From Sphingomonas populi (lineage in GTDB: Bacteria; Pseudomonadota; Alphaproteobacteria; Sphingomonadales; Sphingomonadaceae), in assembly GCF_004208535.1 (NCBI RefSeq), contig NZ_SGIS01000017.1:39505-103504 (forward strand): a stretch of DNA of 64,000 nucleotides. The letters run 5' to 3'. The position numbers and the translations under genes are program-made. The notes beneath the pieces were generated by a model, which worked only from the letters and a program-made list of their open reading frames with translations, did no database searches and was not told the DNA's origin. Positions 1 to 7,543 of this stretch are shown piece by piece (the stretch's first letter is position 1; each line of letters begins with the position of its first letter).

Positions 1-810
1 GTCGTCGTGTTGGTGCCGGTGCTGGTCGCGGCGCGGCAGATTTCCAAGCCGCTGCGCACGCTGGCGGGCGCGGCGCGCGGTTTCCGCCCCGGTGAGCCGG
101 CCGAGCCGATCGAAGGGCGCGGGCCGCAGGACGTTCGCGACGTGATCGCCGCGTTCAACGCGCTGCGGCTGCGTGTGACCGCGATGCTCGACGAGAAGGA
201 CCGGATGCTCGGCGCGATCGGCCACGATCTGCGCACACCGCTGGCGGCTTTGCGCGTGCGGATCGAATCGGTCGAGGACGATACCGACCGCGCGCGCATG
301 GCCGATACGATCGCCGAGATGAACCGCACGCTCGACGACATCCTGTCGCTCGCGCGGCTGGGCCGCCCGAGCGAGCCGCCGACCGAAGTCGATCTGGCGG
401 CGCTGGTCGAGGCGGTGGTCGACGATTTCCTCGATCTCGGCGAGGAGGTCGCGTTGGAGGAGCGCGCGCGTTTGCGGATGCGGTTGCGGCCGTCGTTGAT
501 GCGGCGCGCGTTGCGCAACCTGATCGAGAATGCGCTCAAATATGCGCGCGAGGTGGAGGTGCAGCTCGCCGAAACACCGCATCAGGTGACGATCGCGGTG
601 TGCGACCGTGGTCCCGGCATCCCCGAGGAGCGGCTCAACGACGTGTTCGAGGCGTTCACCCGGCTCGAACATTCGCGCAACAAGGATACCGGCGGGATCG
701 GTCTAGGCCTCGCGCTTGCGCGTGCGATCGTGCGCGAGGCGGGCGGCGATATCATGCTCGCCAATCGCGCGGGCGGCGGGTTGACCGCGACGATCACCTT
801 GCCGCGTTAA
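1..810 (+). CDS. Sensor histidine kinase, C-terminal part (5' end outside window)
   Basis: This is the cytoplasmic half of a membrane-bound two-component sensor kinase. The frame is open to the left edge, so the N-terminal sensor and transmembrane part are missing. A short hydrophobic stretch (end of a membrane helix) leads into a HAMP linker, roughly visible residues 10-60. The dimerisation/phosphoacceptor H-box GHDLRTPL carries His about residue 73. The ATPase domain follows, with N-box RNLIENALKYA near 170, G1 DRGPGIPE near 200 and G2 GIGLGLALARAI near 232. The response regulator partner is probably upstream, outside the window. The signal cannot be deduced. The gene ends 7 bases from the end of the opposing small gene. 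Confidence 0.93.
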   Translation, partial: VVVLVPVLVAARQISKPLRTLAGAARGFRPGEPAEPIEGRGPQDVRDVIAAFNALRLRVTAMLDEKDRMLGAIGHDLRTPLAALRVRIESVEDDTDRARMADTIAEMNRTLDDILSLARLGRPSEPPTEVDLAALVEAVVDDFLDLGEEVALEERARLRMRLRPSLMRRALRNLIENALKYAREVEVQLAETPHQVTIAVCDRGPGIPEERLNDVFEAFTRLEHSRNKDTGGIGLGLALARAIVREAGGDIMLANRAGGGLTATITLPR

Positions 811-817
811 GGTCTTC

Positions 818-970
818 TTACGCCGCGCCCGCCGCGAAGTGCGCGCCGCTGCGGGGCACCACGCGGAAGCCGTCTTCGATGCGATTGCGGTCGGTGCGGC
901 GGCGCAGTTTCTCTGCGATCACCCGGCTAACCAGCTCATGATCCGCGCGAAAATAGATAACACCGTTCAT
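818..970 (-). CDS. Small hypothetical protein, 50 aa
   Basis: A short leftward frame of 50 codons starts at ATG 970 and follows a good ribosome binding site (GAGGAGCG, 4 bases before the ATG). The product begins MNGVIYFRADHELVSRVIAE and has a basic middle (KLRRRTDRNR), then FRVVPRSGAHFAAGAA. It has no signal peptide or membrane segment. It converges on the kinase gene with 7 bases between the stops. I do not recognise a family. The strong SD, clean start and lack of overlap with another gene are the reasons to list it. Confidence 0.5.
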   Translation of the reverse strand: MNGVIYFRADHELVSRVIAEKLRRRTDRNRIEDGFRVVPRSGAHFAAGAA

Positions 971-1127
971 CGTTCGCTCCTCGTATCCATGCGGAGAGAG
1001 GCTCTCACTCGACTCGCCGTCAGTCCTGCACGATTCAACGTGTCAGCCCTTGAAGTGTTCCCCACGGCAACCCGGCCCGAAGCCGGGAGGTGACGAATGC
1101 TGCACCGCATGATAAGCGCGCAGCCTT

Positions 1128-2990
1128 ATGCTCAATATCAACGGTATCACGGTGCGCCTTGGCGGGCGCACGATCCTCGACAATGCGTCCGCGACGCTGC
1201 CTGGCAAGAGCCGCGTCGGGCTGATCGGCCGCAATGGCGCCGGCAAGTCGACGCTGATGAAGGTGATGATCGGCTCGATCGACCCCGACACCGGCGAGAT
1301 CGAAATGCCGCGCAAGACGCGGATCGGCTATCTCAAGCAGGACGCCCCGCAAGGCACCGCCACGCCGATCGAAACCGTGCTCGCCGCCGATGTCGAGCGC
1401 GCCGCGCTGCTGATCGAATCAGAGACGTGCGAGGATGCCGACCGGCTCGGCGAGATTTACGAGCGGCTCGGCGCGATCGACGCGTATACCGCCCCTGCCC
1501 GCGCCTCCAGCATCCTCGTCGGGCTGGGCTTCGACGAGGAGATGCAGAACCGTCCGCTCGACAGCTATTCGGGCGGCTGGAAGATGCGCGTCGCGCTCGC
1601 CGCGCTGCTGTTCTCCGAACCCGATCTGCTGCTGCTCGACGAGCCGTCGAACCATCTCGATCTCGAAGCGACCTTGTGGCTGGAGAATTTCCTCAAGTCC
1701 TATCCCAACATGATGGTCGTCATCAGCCACGAGCGCGACCTGCTCAACAACGTCGTCGATACGATCCTCCACGTCGAGGGCGGGCGCGTCGCGATGTATT
1801 CGGGCAATTACGACAGCTTCGAACGCCAGCGTGCGGAACGCGCGGCGCAGCTCGCCGCCGCCAAGGCGAGCCAGGACGCGCAGCGCGCCAAGCTGCAGGA
1901 ATATATCGCCAAGAACTCCGCCCGCGCCTCGACCGCGAAACAGGCGCAGTCGCGCCAGAAGATGCTCGCCAAGATGCAGCCGATCGCATCGATGGCCGAA
2001 GACCCGACCTTGTCGTTCGAATTCCCCAGCCCCGACGAGTTGAAGCCGCCGCTCATCACGCTCGATCTCGCGACGGTCGGCTATGGCGAGACGCCGATTC
2101 TCCAGCGGCTCAACCTGCGGATCGACCCGAACGACCGGGTCGCGCTGTTGGGGCGCAACGGCAACGGCAAGACCACGCTCGCGCGGCTGCTCGCCGCGCA
2201 GCTTGCACCGATGCACGGCGAGATGAACGCGAGCGGCAAGATGCGGGTCGGCTATTTCACCCAATATCAGGTCGAGGAACTCGACGGCGACGACACACCG
2301 CTCGAAACCATGGTGCGCGTGATGCCTGGCAAGACGCCGGCATCGGTGCGCGCGCAGCTCGGCCGGTTCGGCTTCCAGGGCGACAAGGCGGTCACCAAGG
2401 TCGGCAAGCTCTCCGGCGGCGAGCGCGCGCGACTCGCGCTGGCGCTCATCACCCGCGACGCGCCGCACATGCTGATCCTCGACGAGCCGACCAACCACTT
2501 GGACGTCGATGCGCGCGAGGCGTTGGTGCAGGCGCTCAACGCCTATGACGGCGCGGTCATCCTCGTCAGCCACGATCGCCACATGGTCGAGCTGACCGCC
2601 GACCGGCTCGTGCTGGTCGATAACGGCACCGCGCGCGAATATGACGGCAGCATGGAGGATTATATCGCCTTCGTGCTGGCCGGCGACCCCGCCGCCGCCG
2701 AGGCCAAGGGCAAGGCGAAAGCCAAGGACAAGGCCGGCGACGCAGCGCGCGAACAGGCCAATGCGCTCAGGAAACGCGCGCATGAGGCCGAGGCGCTGGT
2801 CGCCAAGCTCACCCGCCAGCGCGACGCGATCGACCGCGCCATCGCCGATCCGTCGGTGGCCGAGCCGTGGCTGGCGCGGATGAACCCGCACGCGCGGGCG
2901 AAGGAGCACGCGACGGTTTCGAAGAAGCTCGAAGCGGCCGAGGCGGTGTGGTTCGAGATCAGCGAATCGCTCGAGGGGATCGCGGCGTAG
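1128..2990 (+). CDS. ABC-F family ATP-binding protein (YheS/Uup-like)
   Basis: This is a soluble tandem ABC ATPase without membrane domains, 620 aa, the usual ABC-F length. Known ABC-F proteins bind the ribosomal E site and relieve stalled or blocked translation. The first cassette has Walker A GRNGAGKST at residues 34-42, signature SYSGGW near 150 and Walker B LLLLDEPSNHLD near 170. A basic/glutamine-rich interdomain linker runs from about 240 to 290 (KQAQSRQKMLAKM). The second cassette has GRNGNGKTT near 340, LSGGERARLALAL near 430 and LILDEPTNHLD. A charged, probably coiled C-terminal tail covers about 530-615. The linker and tail fit the YheS/Uup side of the family, but the exact subfamily is not certain. 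The ATG at 1128 starts directly at the conserved N terminus. Confidence 0.93.
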   Translation: MLNINGITVRLGGRTILDNASATLPGKSRVGLIGRNGAGKSTLMKVMIGSIDPDTGEIEMPRKTRIGYLKQDAPQGTATPIETVLAADVERAALLIESETCEDADRLGEIYERLGAIDAYTAPARASSILVGLGFDEEMQNRPLDSYSGGWKMRVALAALLFSEPDLLLLDEPSNHLDLEATLWLENFLKSYPNMMVVISHERDLLNNVVDTILHVEGGRVAMYSGNYDSFERQRAERAAQLAAAKASQDAQRAKLQEYIAKNSARASTAKQAQSRQKMLAKMQPIASMAEDPTLSFEFPSPDELKPPLITLDLATVGYGETPILQRLNLRIDPNDRVALLGRNGNGKTTLARLLAAQLAPMHGEMNASGKMRVGYFTQYQVEELDGDDTPLETMVRVMPGKTPASVRAQLGRFGFQGDKAVTKVGKLSGGERARLALALITRDAPHMLILDEPTNHLDVDAREALVQALNAYDGAVILVSHDRHMVELTADRLVLVDNGTAREYDGSMEDYIAFVLAGDPAAAEAKGKAKAKDKAGDAAREQANALRKRAHEAEALVAKLTRQRDAIDRAIADPSVAEPWLARMNPHARAKEHATVSKKLEAAEAVWFEISESLEGIAA

Positions 2991-3000
2991 CTGCGAGACG

Positions 3001-3080
3001 CCGTTCGTCCCGAGCGAAGTCGAGGGACATGCCGCACGTGTGGCGCAGGATGTCTCGACTTCGCTCGACACGAACGGGTT
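3001..3080. repeat. Intergenic inverted-repeat element (CGTTCGTSCCGAGCGAAGTCGAG family)
   Basis: The left arm CGTTCGTCCCGAGCGAAGTC and the right arm GACTTCGCTCGACACGAACG are near reverse complements around a variable 30-base centre. The same element recurs at 13810-13881, 15943-16027 and 44493-44564, with a diverged longer form at 54504-54647 and a half copy near 10083-10106. This copy lies between the ABC-F gene and the yaiI-like gene and runs into the latter's upstream reading frame. Confidence 0.85.
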
Positions 3081-3558
3081 GGAACACAGGCAAGGACGTA
3101 ACCCGCTGACCACCGCCCGCATCCTCGTCGATGGCGACGCCTGCCCGGTCAAGGAGGAGATCTACAAGGTCGCCTATCGCCGGGATGTGCCGGTCGTCGT
3201 GGTCAGCAACAGCCCGTTTCGTGTGCCCTTGCATCCGATGGTCAGCCGCGTGGTGGTGTCGGACGGGTTCGACGCGGCGGACGACTGGATCGCCGAGCGG
3301 GCGGATGCGGGCGCGGTGGTGATCACCGCCGACATCCTGCTCGCCGACCGCTGCCTGAAGGCGGGCGCGACGGTGCTCGCGCCGACCGGCAAGCCGTTCA
3401 CCGCCAGCTCAATCGGCGGCGCGATCGCGACGCGGGCGATCATGGCCGATCTGCGCGCCGGCGGCGACGTGATCGGCGGGCCGGCGCCGTTCGCGAAGAC
3501 CGATCGTTCGCGCTTCCTGCAAGCGCTCGATACCGCGCTGGTGAAGCTCGCGCGATGA
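3040..3558 (+). CDS. YaiI/YqxD (UPF0178, DUF188) family protein
   Basis: The product belongs to the YaiI/YqxD family, small proteins with a PIN-like fold and no firmly established role. The family signature ILVDGDACPVKEEI opens the conserved domain and is followed by DGFDAADDWI, ITADILLADR and FTASSIGGAIATRA. The start is uncertain. The outermost frame starts at GTG 3040, but its first 13 codons are repeat-element sequence. TTG 3079 has no ribosome binding site. CTG 3106 sits 9 bases after AAGGA and directly before the conserved domain, so it is the most natural start. The listed left end is therefore an outer bound. The gene overlaps the next one by ATGA, which suggests coupled translation. 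Confidence 0.85.
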   Translation: MAQDVSTSLDTNGLEHRQGRNPLTTARILVDGDACPVKEEIYKVAYRRDVPVVVVSNSPFRVPLHPMVSRVVVSDGFDAADDWIAERADAGAVVITADILLADRCLKAGATVLAPTGKPFTASSIGGAIATRAIMADLRAGGDVIGGPAPFAKTDRSRFLQALDTALVKLAR

Positions 3559-3932
3559 GCGCCGATCTCGCCATCCGGTTGCGCCGCGCGGCGTTCAACC
3601 GGGCGCTTGTCGAGGGTGATCTCGCCGCGATCGGGCCGTTGCTCGCGGCCGATGCAATGCTCGTCACCGGCACCGACAGCGCGGTGCTGAGCGGGCGCAA
3701 GGCGCAGCTTGCCGCGTGGCAGCGCGAGTTCGCGGCGGTGACGCGCACCGTTTATACGCGCACGCCCGATACGATCGTGGCCTCGCCGGTCGAGCCGATC
3801 GCGCTCGAACATGGCCGCTGGCAGGGCATCACCGCCGGGCAGACGAACGCTTCGGGCGCGTACACCGCCAAGTGGCGCGAGACCGGCGGCGTTTGGGTGA
3901 TCGAGGCGGAGATCTACCTCACGCTGGCCTGA
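3555..3932 (+). CDS. NTF2-like/SnoaL-type (DUF4440-like) protein
   Basis: A 125-aa soluble protein with the pattern of the NTF2-like superfamily: an N-terminal helix pair (RRAAFNRALVEGDLAAIGPL), then LLAADAMLVTGTDSAVLSGR, and C-terminal strands WRETGGVWVIEAEIYLTLA. Members bind small ligands or act as small enzymes, and the specific role cannot be told here. The start ATG overlaps the stop of the yaiI-like gene by four bases (ATGA), so the two are probably translated together. Confidence 0.75.
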   Translation: MSADLAIRLRRAAFNRALVEGDLAAIGPLLAADAMLVTGTDSAVLSGRKAQLAAWQREFAAVTRTVYTRTPDTIVASPVEPIALEHGRWQGITAGQTNASGAYTAKWRETGGVWVIEAEIYLTLA

Positions 3933-4211
3933 GGCGTGCGGAAGACTGGCTTAACGCGGCTAAGGTGAGCCACCGGGCGCACCGTGCCGGGAGTGTCACT
4001 TTTGGGCATGGCTGACGTGCGGGTGCATGCCTCGTTTGGTACGAAGCTGGGCCGTTATGGTTGGCGCGGACACTGTCAAAGAGCGGGACCGGAAGTATGG
4101 CACCGGCCTCGCGTGTAGGACAGGTCCGACCACAATGGGTATCGTGTGATCCCATCCCATCTTCACCCGCTCTTCATCGCCCCGTCATGATGCGCGGAGC
4201 AGGATCACGCC

Positions 4212-4934
4212 ATGCTCTCACTTGCGATCCTGCTGACCGCCCCCGTTGCCACGCCAGCGGGGACGACACGGGCGCAGAACGAAGCAGCGGCATCGGCATT
4301 GCACCGTCGGCTGGATGCGAACCACGACGGCTACACCACCTATGCCGAAATCCGCGCCACCGCGCTGGCGACGATGATGACGATGATGACGATGATGCCC
4401 AAGGGGCAGCCGGTCCCTACCGCTAAACTCCCCGACGACCCCGTCGGGCGCGCTGCGTTCGAACGCGCGGATACCAACCATGACGGCCGCATCTCGACCG
4501 AGGAAGAGATCGCCGGTGCCGATCGCGCGTTCGACGAAGCCGATACGAATCACGACGGGGTGCTCAGCGCGGAGGAGCGAGGCGCCTATGCCGGGCGGTG
4601 GTTGATCGCCTTGCAGAAAGAGATTGCGAACTGGAAGACGCCGCCGTGTCAGCCCGGCGCGCTCTGCGCGACGGCGCGAAGCGGACAGACCGCGAGGTAT
4701 ACGGCTATGGCGCCGGCCGATCGGCTCGATCGACTGGACCGGTTTCGCGACAGCCTGCCGGTCGCGGATCGCAAGCGCCTCGACACGGCGTTGCCACGCT
4801 CGCCCGATGGCGGCATTGCCGGGTGCGACCTAACGGAGGGCAGCAGGGCATCGTGCGAAGCGGCCGCCTATCTTCCCGCCTTGCGCGCGACGGGCCTGTT
4901 GTCGCGGTTTCTCGAAACCGTTCCGGCGGGATAG
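4212..4934 (+). CDS. Secreted EF-hand calcium-binding protein
   Basis: A 240-aa protein with a likely N-terminal signal sequence (MLSLAILLTAPVATPAG) and three EF-hand loops of the bacterial type: DANHDGYTTYAE near residue 36, DTNHDGRISTEE near 92 and DTNHDGVLSAEE near 115. It is probably periplasmic and binds calcium. Between the first and second loops is a methionine-rich stretch (TMMTMMTMMP) made by a 9-base tandem repeat. Four cysteines in the C-terminal half (PPCQPGALC, GCDL, SCEAA) could form disulfides after export. No specific partner is suggested by the neighbours. Upstream, 3933-4211 holds no supported gene. Confidence 0.8.
   Translation: MLSLAILLTAPVATPAGTTRAQNEAAASALHRRLDANHDGYTTYAEIRATALATMMTMMTMMPKGQPVPTAKLPDDPVGRAAFERADTNHDGRISTEEEIAGADRAFDEADTNHDGVLSAEERGAYAGRWLIALQKEIANWKTPPCQPGALCATARSGQTARYTAMAPADRLDRLDRFRDSLPVADRKRLDTALPRSPDGGIAGCDLTEGSRASCEAAAYLPALRATGLLSRFLETVPAG
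4371..4398 (+). repeat. 9-base tandem repeat (ACGATGATG x3) inside the EF-hand gene
   Basis: Three copies of ACGATGATG in a row encode Thr-Met-Met units. The period is a multiple of three, so changes in copy number would lengthen or shorten the methionine run without breaking the frame. Confidence 0.8.
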
Positions 4935-5139
4935 CGAAGACCGTGGCGGCTTTTAGGCGGCGCTCAAGGATTTGACGGCAATACGTGAGGTGACTGCCGA
5001 CAGGCCGCCGCTGATGTCGGCTTTGCTGATCGCGAACGTCGCGACTTGGTGAATACGGAACAACTGCCCCTGCCGAACGCAGAGCGGGCGACCCTTCCGA
5101 GCCGCCCGACCGCTTCACATTATCTGAGGTTGGGACAGT

Positions 5140-5313
5140 TTAGGCCGCTTTGGCCATGAACTGCCCCTGCGTAACGTCATAGTCCCTGCGGGCATCTTCG
5201 AAATTGAAGAATGACCGAGCCGAAATGCACAGGACTTTTCCCCGATCGCCAGTCAAATACCAGCGCCAGTTATAGTCCACGTCCATATGGAACATGGGAT
5301 TGACGGTGCGCAT
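5140..5313 (-). CDS. Small DUF1508-like (YegP-type) protein, 57 aa
   Basis: A leftward frame of 57 codons starts at ATG 5313 behind AAGAGGAG with 6-7 base spacing. The product starts MRTVNPMFHMDVDYNWRWYL and continues TGDRGKVLCISARSFFNFED. The strand pattern (W-R-W-Y-L, then G-K-V-L-C-I-S-A, then a helix beginning F-E-D-A) resembles one DUF1508/YegP repeat, a family of unknown function often expressed under stress. The resemblance is by eye and modest. The flanking stretch 4935-5139 shows no gene. Confidence 0.5.
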   Translation of the reverse strand: MRTVNPMFHMDVDYNWRWYLTGDRGKVLCISARSFFNFEDARRDYDVTQGQFMAKAA

Positions 5314-5783
5314 AAGCCATCTCCTCTTGGGATTGGCTGCACAGGCCCGCGCGTCGTCTCTGTTCGAAGGTCCAGGGATATAGACTGTGAAAGAGTCTGG
5401 GTTCTTATGTTTCCGCCATCAATCAGGGAGTTCAAATCGTCCAGACGCAGGCAGCAGATGACCACTCAGCCGTCGCTTTTAAAATGATGATCGCTGTTAA
5501 GTCATAGTTTCCGCCTTCTGCCCTGCGGCGGTGCCGTGAAGCGGCAGATGAAATCTAACCGACAAACCACCGGCGGGGAAACGGTTAATTTGGAACATAC
5601 CATGAATATCTCAGATTTGCGCCAGCCCGAGTCACGGTCGAAATAGGGTCTCGCCGCTCCAATTGGGGCGATAGCCGACCGGCGACCAACTCAAGTAATG
5701 AAACTGCGACATTATGTCATGTAAGCTTGACATCTTCGCCAATTTCTCTAGTCAGGTATACCTGACACACGAGGGAGGTTCGC
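5314..5783. other. Gene-free stretch upstream of the membrane protein/XRE pair
   Basis: About 470 bases without a supported gene. It is less GC-rich than its surroundings, which fits acquired or regulatory DNA. Near its right end there is a perfect -35-like TTGACA around 5728-5733 and, further on, an inverted repeat close to the next gene's ribosome binding site. Short open frames here on both strands lack convincing start signals. Confidence 0.5.
5752..5767. promoter_or_regulatory. Inverted repeat TCAGGTAT/ACCTGA, candidate operator
   Basis: A near-perfect short palindrome (TCAGGTA facing TACCTGA) lies about 20 bases before the start of the small membrane protein gene and downstream of a TTGACA box. 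The gene pair that follows ends with an XRE-type repressor, so autoregulation through this site is a reasonable inference. Boundaries are good to about a base. Confidence 0.5.
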
Positions 5784-6203
5784 ATGCCCGGGTTTTTCAA
5801 AAGGTTATACTCGCCACTGCTGTTTGACGGGCTGTTCGCCGCATCGGGCACTTTTGCGGTGATCGGCATAATGCTCAACACCAGTAGAGCTTACCCCCCG
5901 ATTGCACCCGCTGCTCAACCGCCGATCAAGGGCGCTGCGATCATCGGCGCCATTTTCGTAGCCGGTTTGCTGGCTATCTTCAGCACGCGACACGACCAGA
6001 AGCACGCCGACGATTTTCTATTTCGAACGCTGACCAAATCGGCGTTCATCGCCATGTTCACCGTGTTCTTCACGCTCGCGCTCTGGCAGATGCTGTTCAC
6101 CGCCAGTTTGGGTGGCGTATCAATGCACGCGACGATCGGCGTGCTCATTGCATCTTGGTCGCTCGCCTACTTCTACACGCGTATCCGTGGCACCGGGCTA
6201 TGA
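5784..6203 (+). CDS. Small four-helix membrane protein
   Basis: A 139-aa integral membrane protein with four predicted transmembrane segments at about residues 12-32, 49-67, 86-107 and 113-132. A proline-rich loop (YPPIAPAAQPP) follows the first and a charged loop (TRHDQKHADD) follows the second. The ribosome binding site GAGGGAGG precedes ATG 5784. It overlaps the next gene, an XRE regulator, by ATGA. Membrane protein plus tiny XRE regulator is a common two-gene arrangement in bacteria, but the function of this membrane protein is unknown. Confidence 0.8.
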   Translation: MPGFFKRLYSPLLFDGLFAASGTFAVIGIMLNTSRAYPPIAPAAQPPIKGAAIIGAIFVAGLLAIFSTRHDQKHADDFLFRTLTKSAFIAMFTVFFTLALWQMLFTASLGGVSMHATIGVLIASWSLAYFYTRIRGTGL

Positions 6204-6397
6204 CCAACCGCCTCAAGGTTTTGCGTGCGGAACGGAACTGGAGCCAGGCCGAATTGGCCCTCCGGCTCAACGTCTCGCGTCAAGCCATCAACGCGATCGA
6301 AACCGGTAAGCACGACCCGCTGCTGCCGTTGGCGTTCCGCATCGCGCGCCTTTTCGGCCAACAGATCGAGGAGATATTCAGCGACGTCGAAGAGTGA
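6200..6397 (+). CDS. Small XRE-family transcriptional regulator, 65 aa
   Basis: A single-domain HTH_3 regulator of the small YozG/Cro type. The helix-turn-helix is WSQAELALRLNVSRQAINAI, about residues 13-32, followed by ETGKHDPLLPLAFRIARLFG and the typical ending IEEIFSDVEE. ATG 6200 overlaps the stop of the membrane protein gene, so the two are co-translated. It probably represses its own two-gene unit and may use the inverted repeat near 5752-5767. Confidence 0.9.
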   Translation: MTNRLKVLRAERNWSQAELALRLNVSRQAINAIETGKHDPLLPLAFRIARLFGQQIEEIFSDVEE

Positions 6398-6446
6398 GCG
6401 CGGGAACGCCCGGACGTTTGCGTCGTCAATTGGGCGCTAGCGGCCG

Positions 6447-6635
6447 TTAATCCCGCAGGAGCGCCCAGTCTCCACCAGCCCATTCCTCGCACAATTGGAG
6501 CCCGGCCGTGCGGGCTTGGTGATGACCATCATCATCGTCGGGAAATTGGCGAGTTTCATGCTCCGCGTTGCCCATGAACAATCGGAGCAACCACCCGCCT
6601 TCATTGGGGTCGATCTCGAAATAGAGTTGATCCAT
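6447..6635 (-). CDS. Small hypothetical acidic protein, 62 aa
   Basis: A leftward frame from ATG 6635, preceded by GAGGAGAGG at good spacing. The protein begins MDQLYFEIDPNEGGWLLRLF and contains an acidic run FPDDDDGHHQAR and a C-terminal CEEWAGGDWALLRD. The pattern (short strands, then an A-x-x-x-G-L-x-L helix) is loosely like DUF2188-type small proteins, but I do not recognise it firmly. It sits 10 bases downstream of the parE-type toxin gene on the same strand and may belong to the same transcript. Confidence 0.55.
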   Translation of the reverse strand: MDQLYFEIDPNEGGWLLRLFMGNAEHETRQFPDDDDGHHQARTAGLQLCEEWAGGDWALLRD

Positions 6636-6645
6636 GATCCTCTCC

Positions 6646-6939
6646 TCAATGGGTGGCGAAGGCCTGTGGGAGATCGCGGGCACCATGAAGCACGCGAACA
6701 ATCTGCACCCCTACATCGCCAGCCACGAAGAAGATCAGATATCGACCATGCCGCGCACTTCGCAGGCCGGTCGCCAACTCATTGCGGGCCGGGAAACTGC
6801 TTGGCCGCTCCGCGATCGCCATCATGGTAGCCTCGATCTCGGCAATGAACGACTGTGCACGCGCGGGATTATCGAGCGCAATGAAATCGCCAATCTCGAT
6901 CAGATCGGCCCGTGCGGCCGGTAAAAGCTGATACGCCAC
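6646..6939 (-). CDS. RelE/ParE-superfamily toxin
   Basis: A 97-aa protein with the ParE pattern: an N-terminal AARADLIEIGDFIALDNPAR, a second helix with FIAEIEATMMAIAERPSSFP, then R-x-L-rich strands RSARHGRYLIFFVAGDVGVQ and the ending VRVLHGARDLPQAF. ParE toxins inhibit DNA gyrase and RelE relatives cut mRNA on the ribosome. ParE is the closer match here. It lies 6 bases downstream of its antitoxin gene, as expected for a parDE operon. Confidence 0.88.
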   Translation of the reverse strand: MAYQLLPAARADLIEIGDFIALDNPARAQSFIAEIEATMMAIAERPSSFPARNELATGLRSARHGRYLIFFVAGDVGVQIVRVLHGARDLPQAFATH

Positions 6940-6945
6940 GGGGCA

Positions 6946-7209
6946 TCAGGCCTTGTTGGCGTAACGCGCGCGTAGCTCGGCGAAGACTTCCTCGGCCGGA
7001 ATGCCGGGGCCGCTGTTCAACCCCGCCTGGATGGCTTCGCGCAAGGATTCCAGATCGCGACGCTCAATATCGCGAGCGCGCGTCCACTCGCGCAATGCCT
7101 CGCGAACGACCTCGCTGGTTGACGCATATTCGCCACCCGCAACAGTCTGGCGCAGAATAGCGGCCATCTCGGCCGGCATGGTGATGGTCATGCGTTCGAT
7201 CGCTGACAT
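6946..7209 (-). CDS. ParD-like ribbon-helix-helix antitoxin
   Basis: An 87-aa antitoxin. Its ribbon-helix-helix DNA-binding N terminus is IERMTITMPAEMAAILRQTV followed by GGEYASTSEVVREALREW, the ParD signature. The acidic/alanine-rich C-terminal part would cover the toxin. I start it at ATG 7209, which has GGAGG five bases upstream. A start four codons earlier (7221) has no such site. It is first in the operon with the ParE toxin and probably represses the operon through its N terminus. Confidence 0.88.
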   Translation of the reverse strand: MSAIERMTITMPAEMAAILRQTVAGGEYASTSEVVREALREWTRARDIERRDLESLREAIQAGLNSGPGIPAEEVFAELRARYANKA

Positions 7210-7272
7210 AGAAGCCTCCACTCGTTACGCATCACATATCATACTTATGAGGCAAGGACCAAATGATGCAGA

Positions 7273-7449
7273 TCACTTGATTGCACGCCACAGGGTGGAA
7301 CGATCGAAACCGAGCAAGCCGGCCATGCTGGCGATGGTTTGGCGACCAGCGGACTGGGCTCCGGTGAGCTTTACCGGGCTACCGAGGTGCCGTCCGCGCG
7401 TGCGAGCAGCCATCATGGGTCGGTTCCGGTTGAGGGCGCCAGCAGCCGT
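7273..7449 (-). pseudogene. Remnant of a serine resolvase/invertase (C-terminal HTH only)
   Basis: The leftward frame here encodes a fragment ending TLWRAIK and containing RGRHLGSPVKLTGAQSAGRQ and IASMAGLLGFDRSTLWRAIK. This matches the end of Tn3-family resolvases and DNA invertases: the arginine-rich hinge R-x-R-G-R-x-x-G-R-P-x-K-L-T followed by a Hin-type helix-turn-helix. The frame is closed by a stop at 7450-7452 and the catalytic serine domain is absent. The first part of the HTH has drifted. It is a scar of a mobile element next to the parDE genes and is unlikely to be functional. Confidence 0.65.
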
Positions 7450-7543
7450 TCATCGCACGGAACCGTGCTCCCCCGCTCCGCCGCTCGACCCAAACACCCC
7501 ACCACCTCTTTGCCCGCCCCACGAAACGCGGTAGCACCGCGCC

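Noticed and set aside
1419..3152. 577-codon open frame on the - strand over the ABC-F gene
   Set aside because: Antisense shadow; the + strand frame has all ABC motifs.
4061..4426. Open frame upstream of and overlapping the EF-hand gene
   Set aside because: It lies in a different frame from the EF-hand gene, ends in an Asp run caused by the 9-base repeat, and has no ribosome binding site.
5253..5487. Two 66-70 codon frames, one on each strand
   Set aside because: They overlap the better supported 57-aa gene and have no SD or family resemblance.
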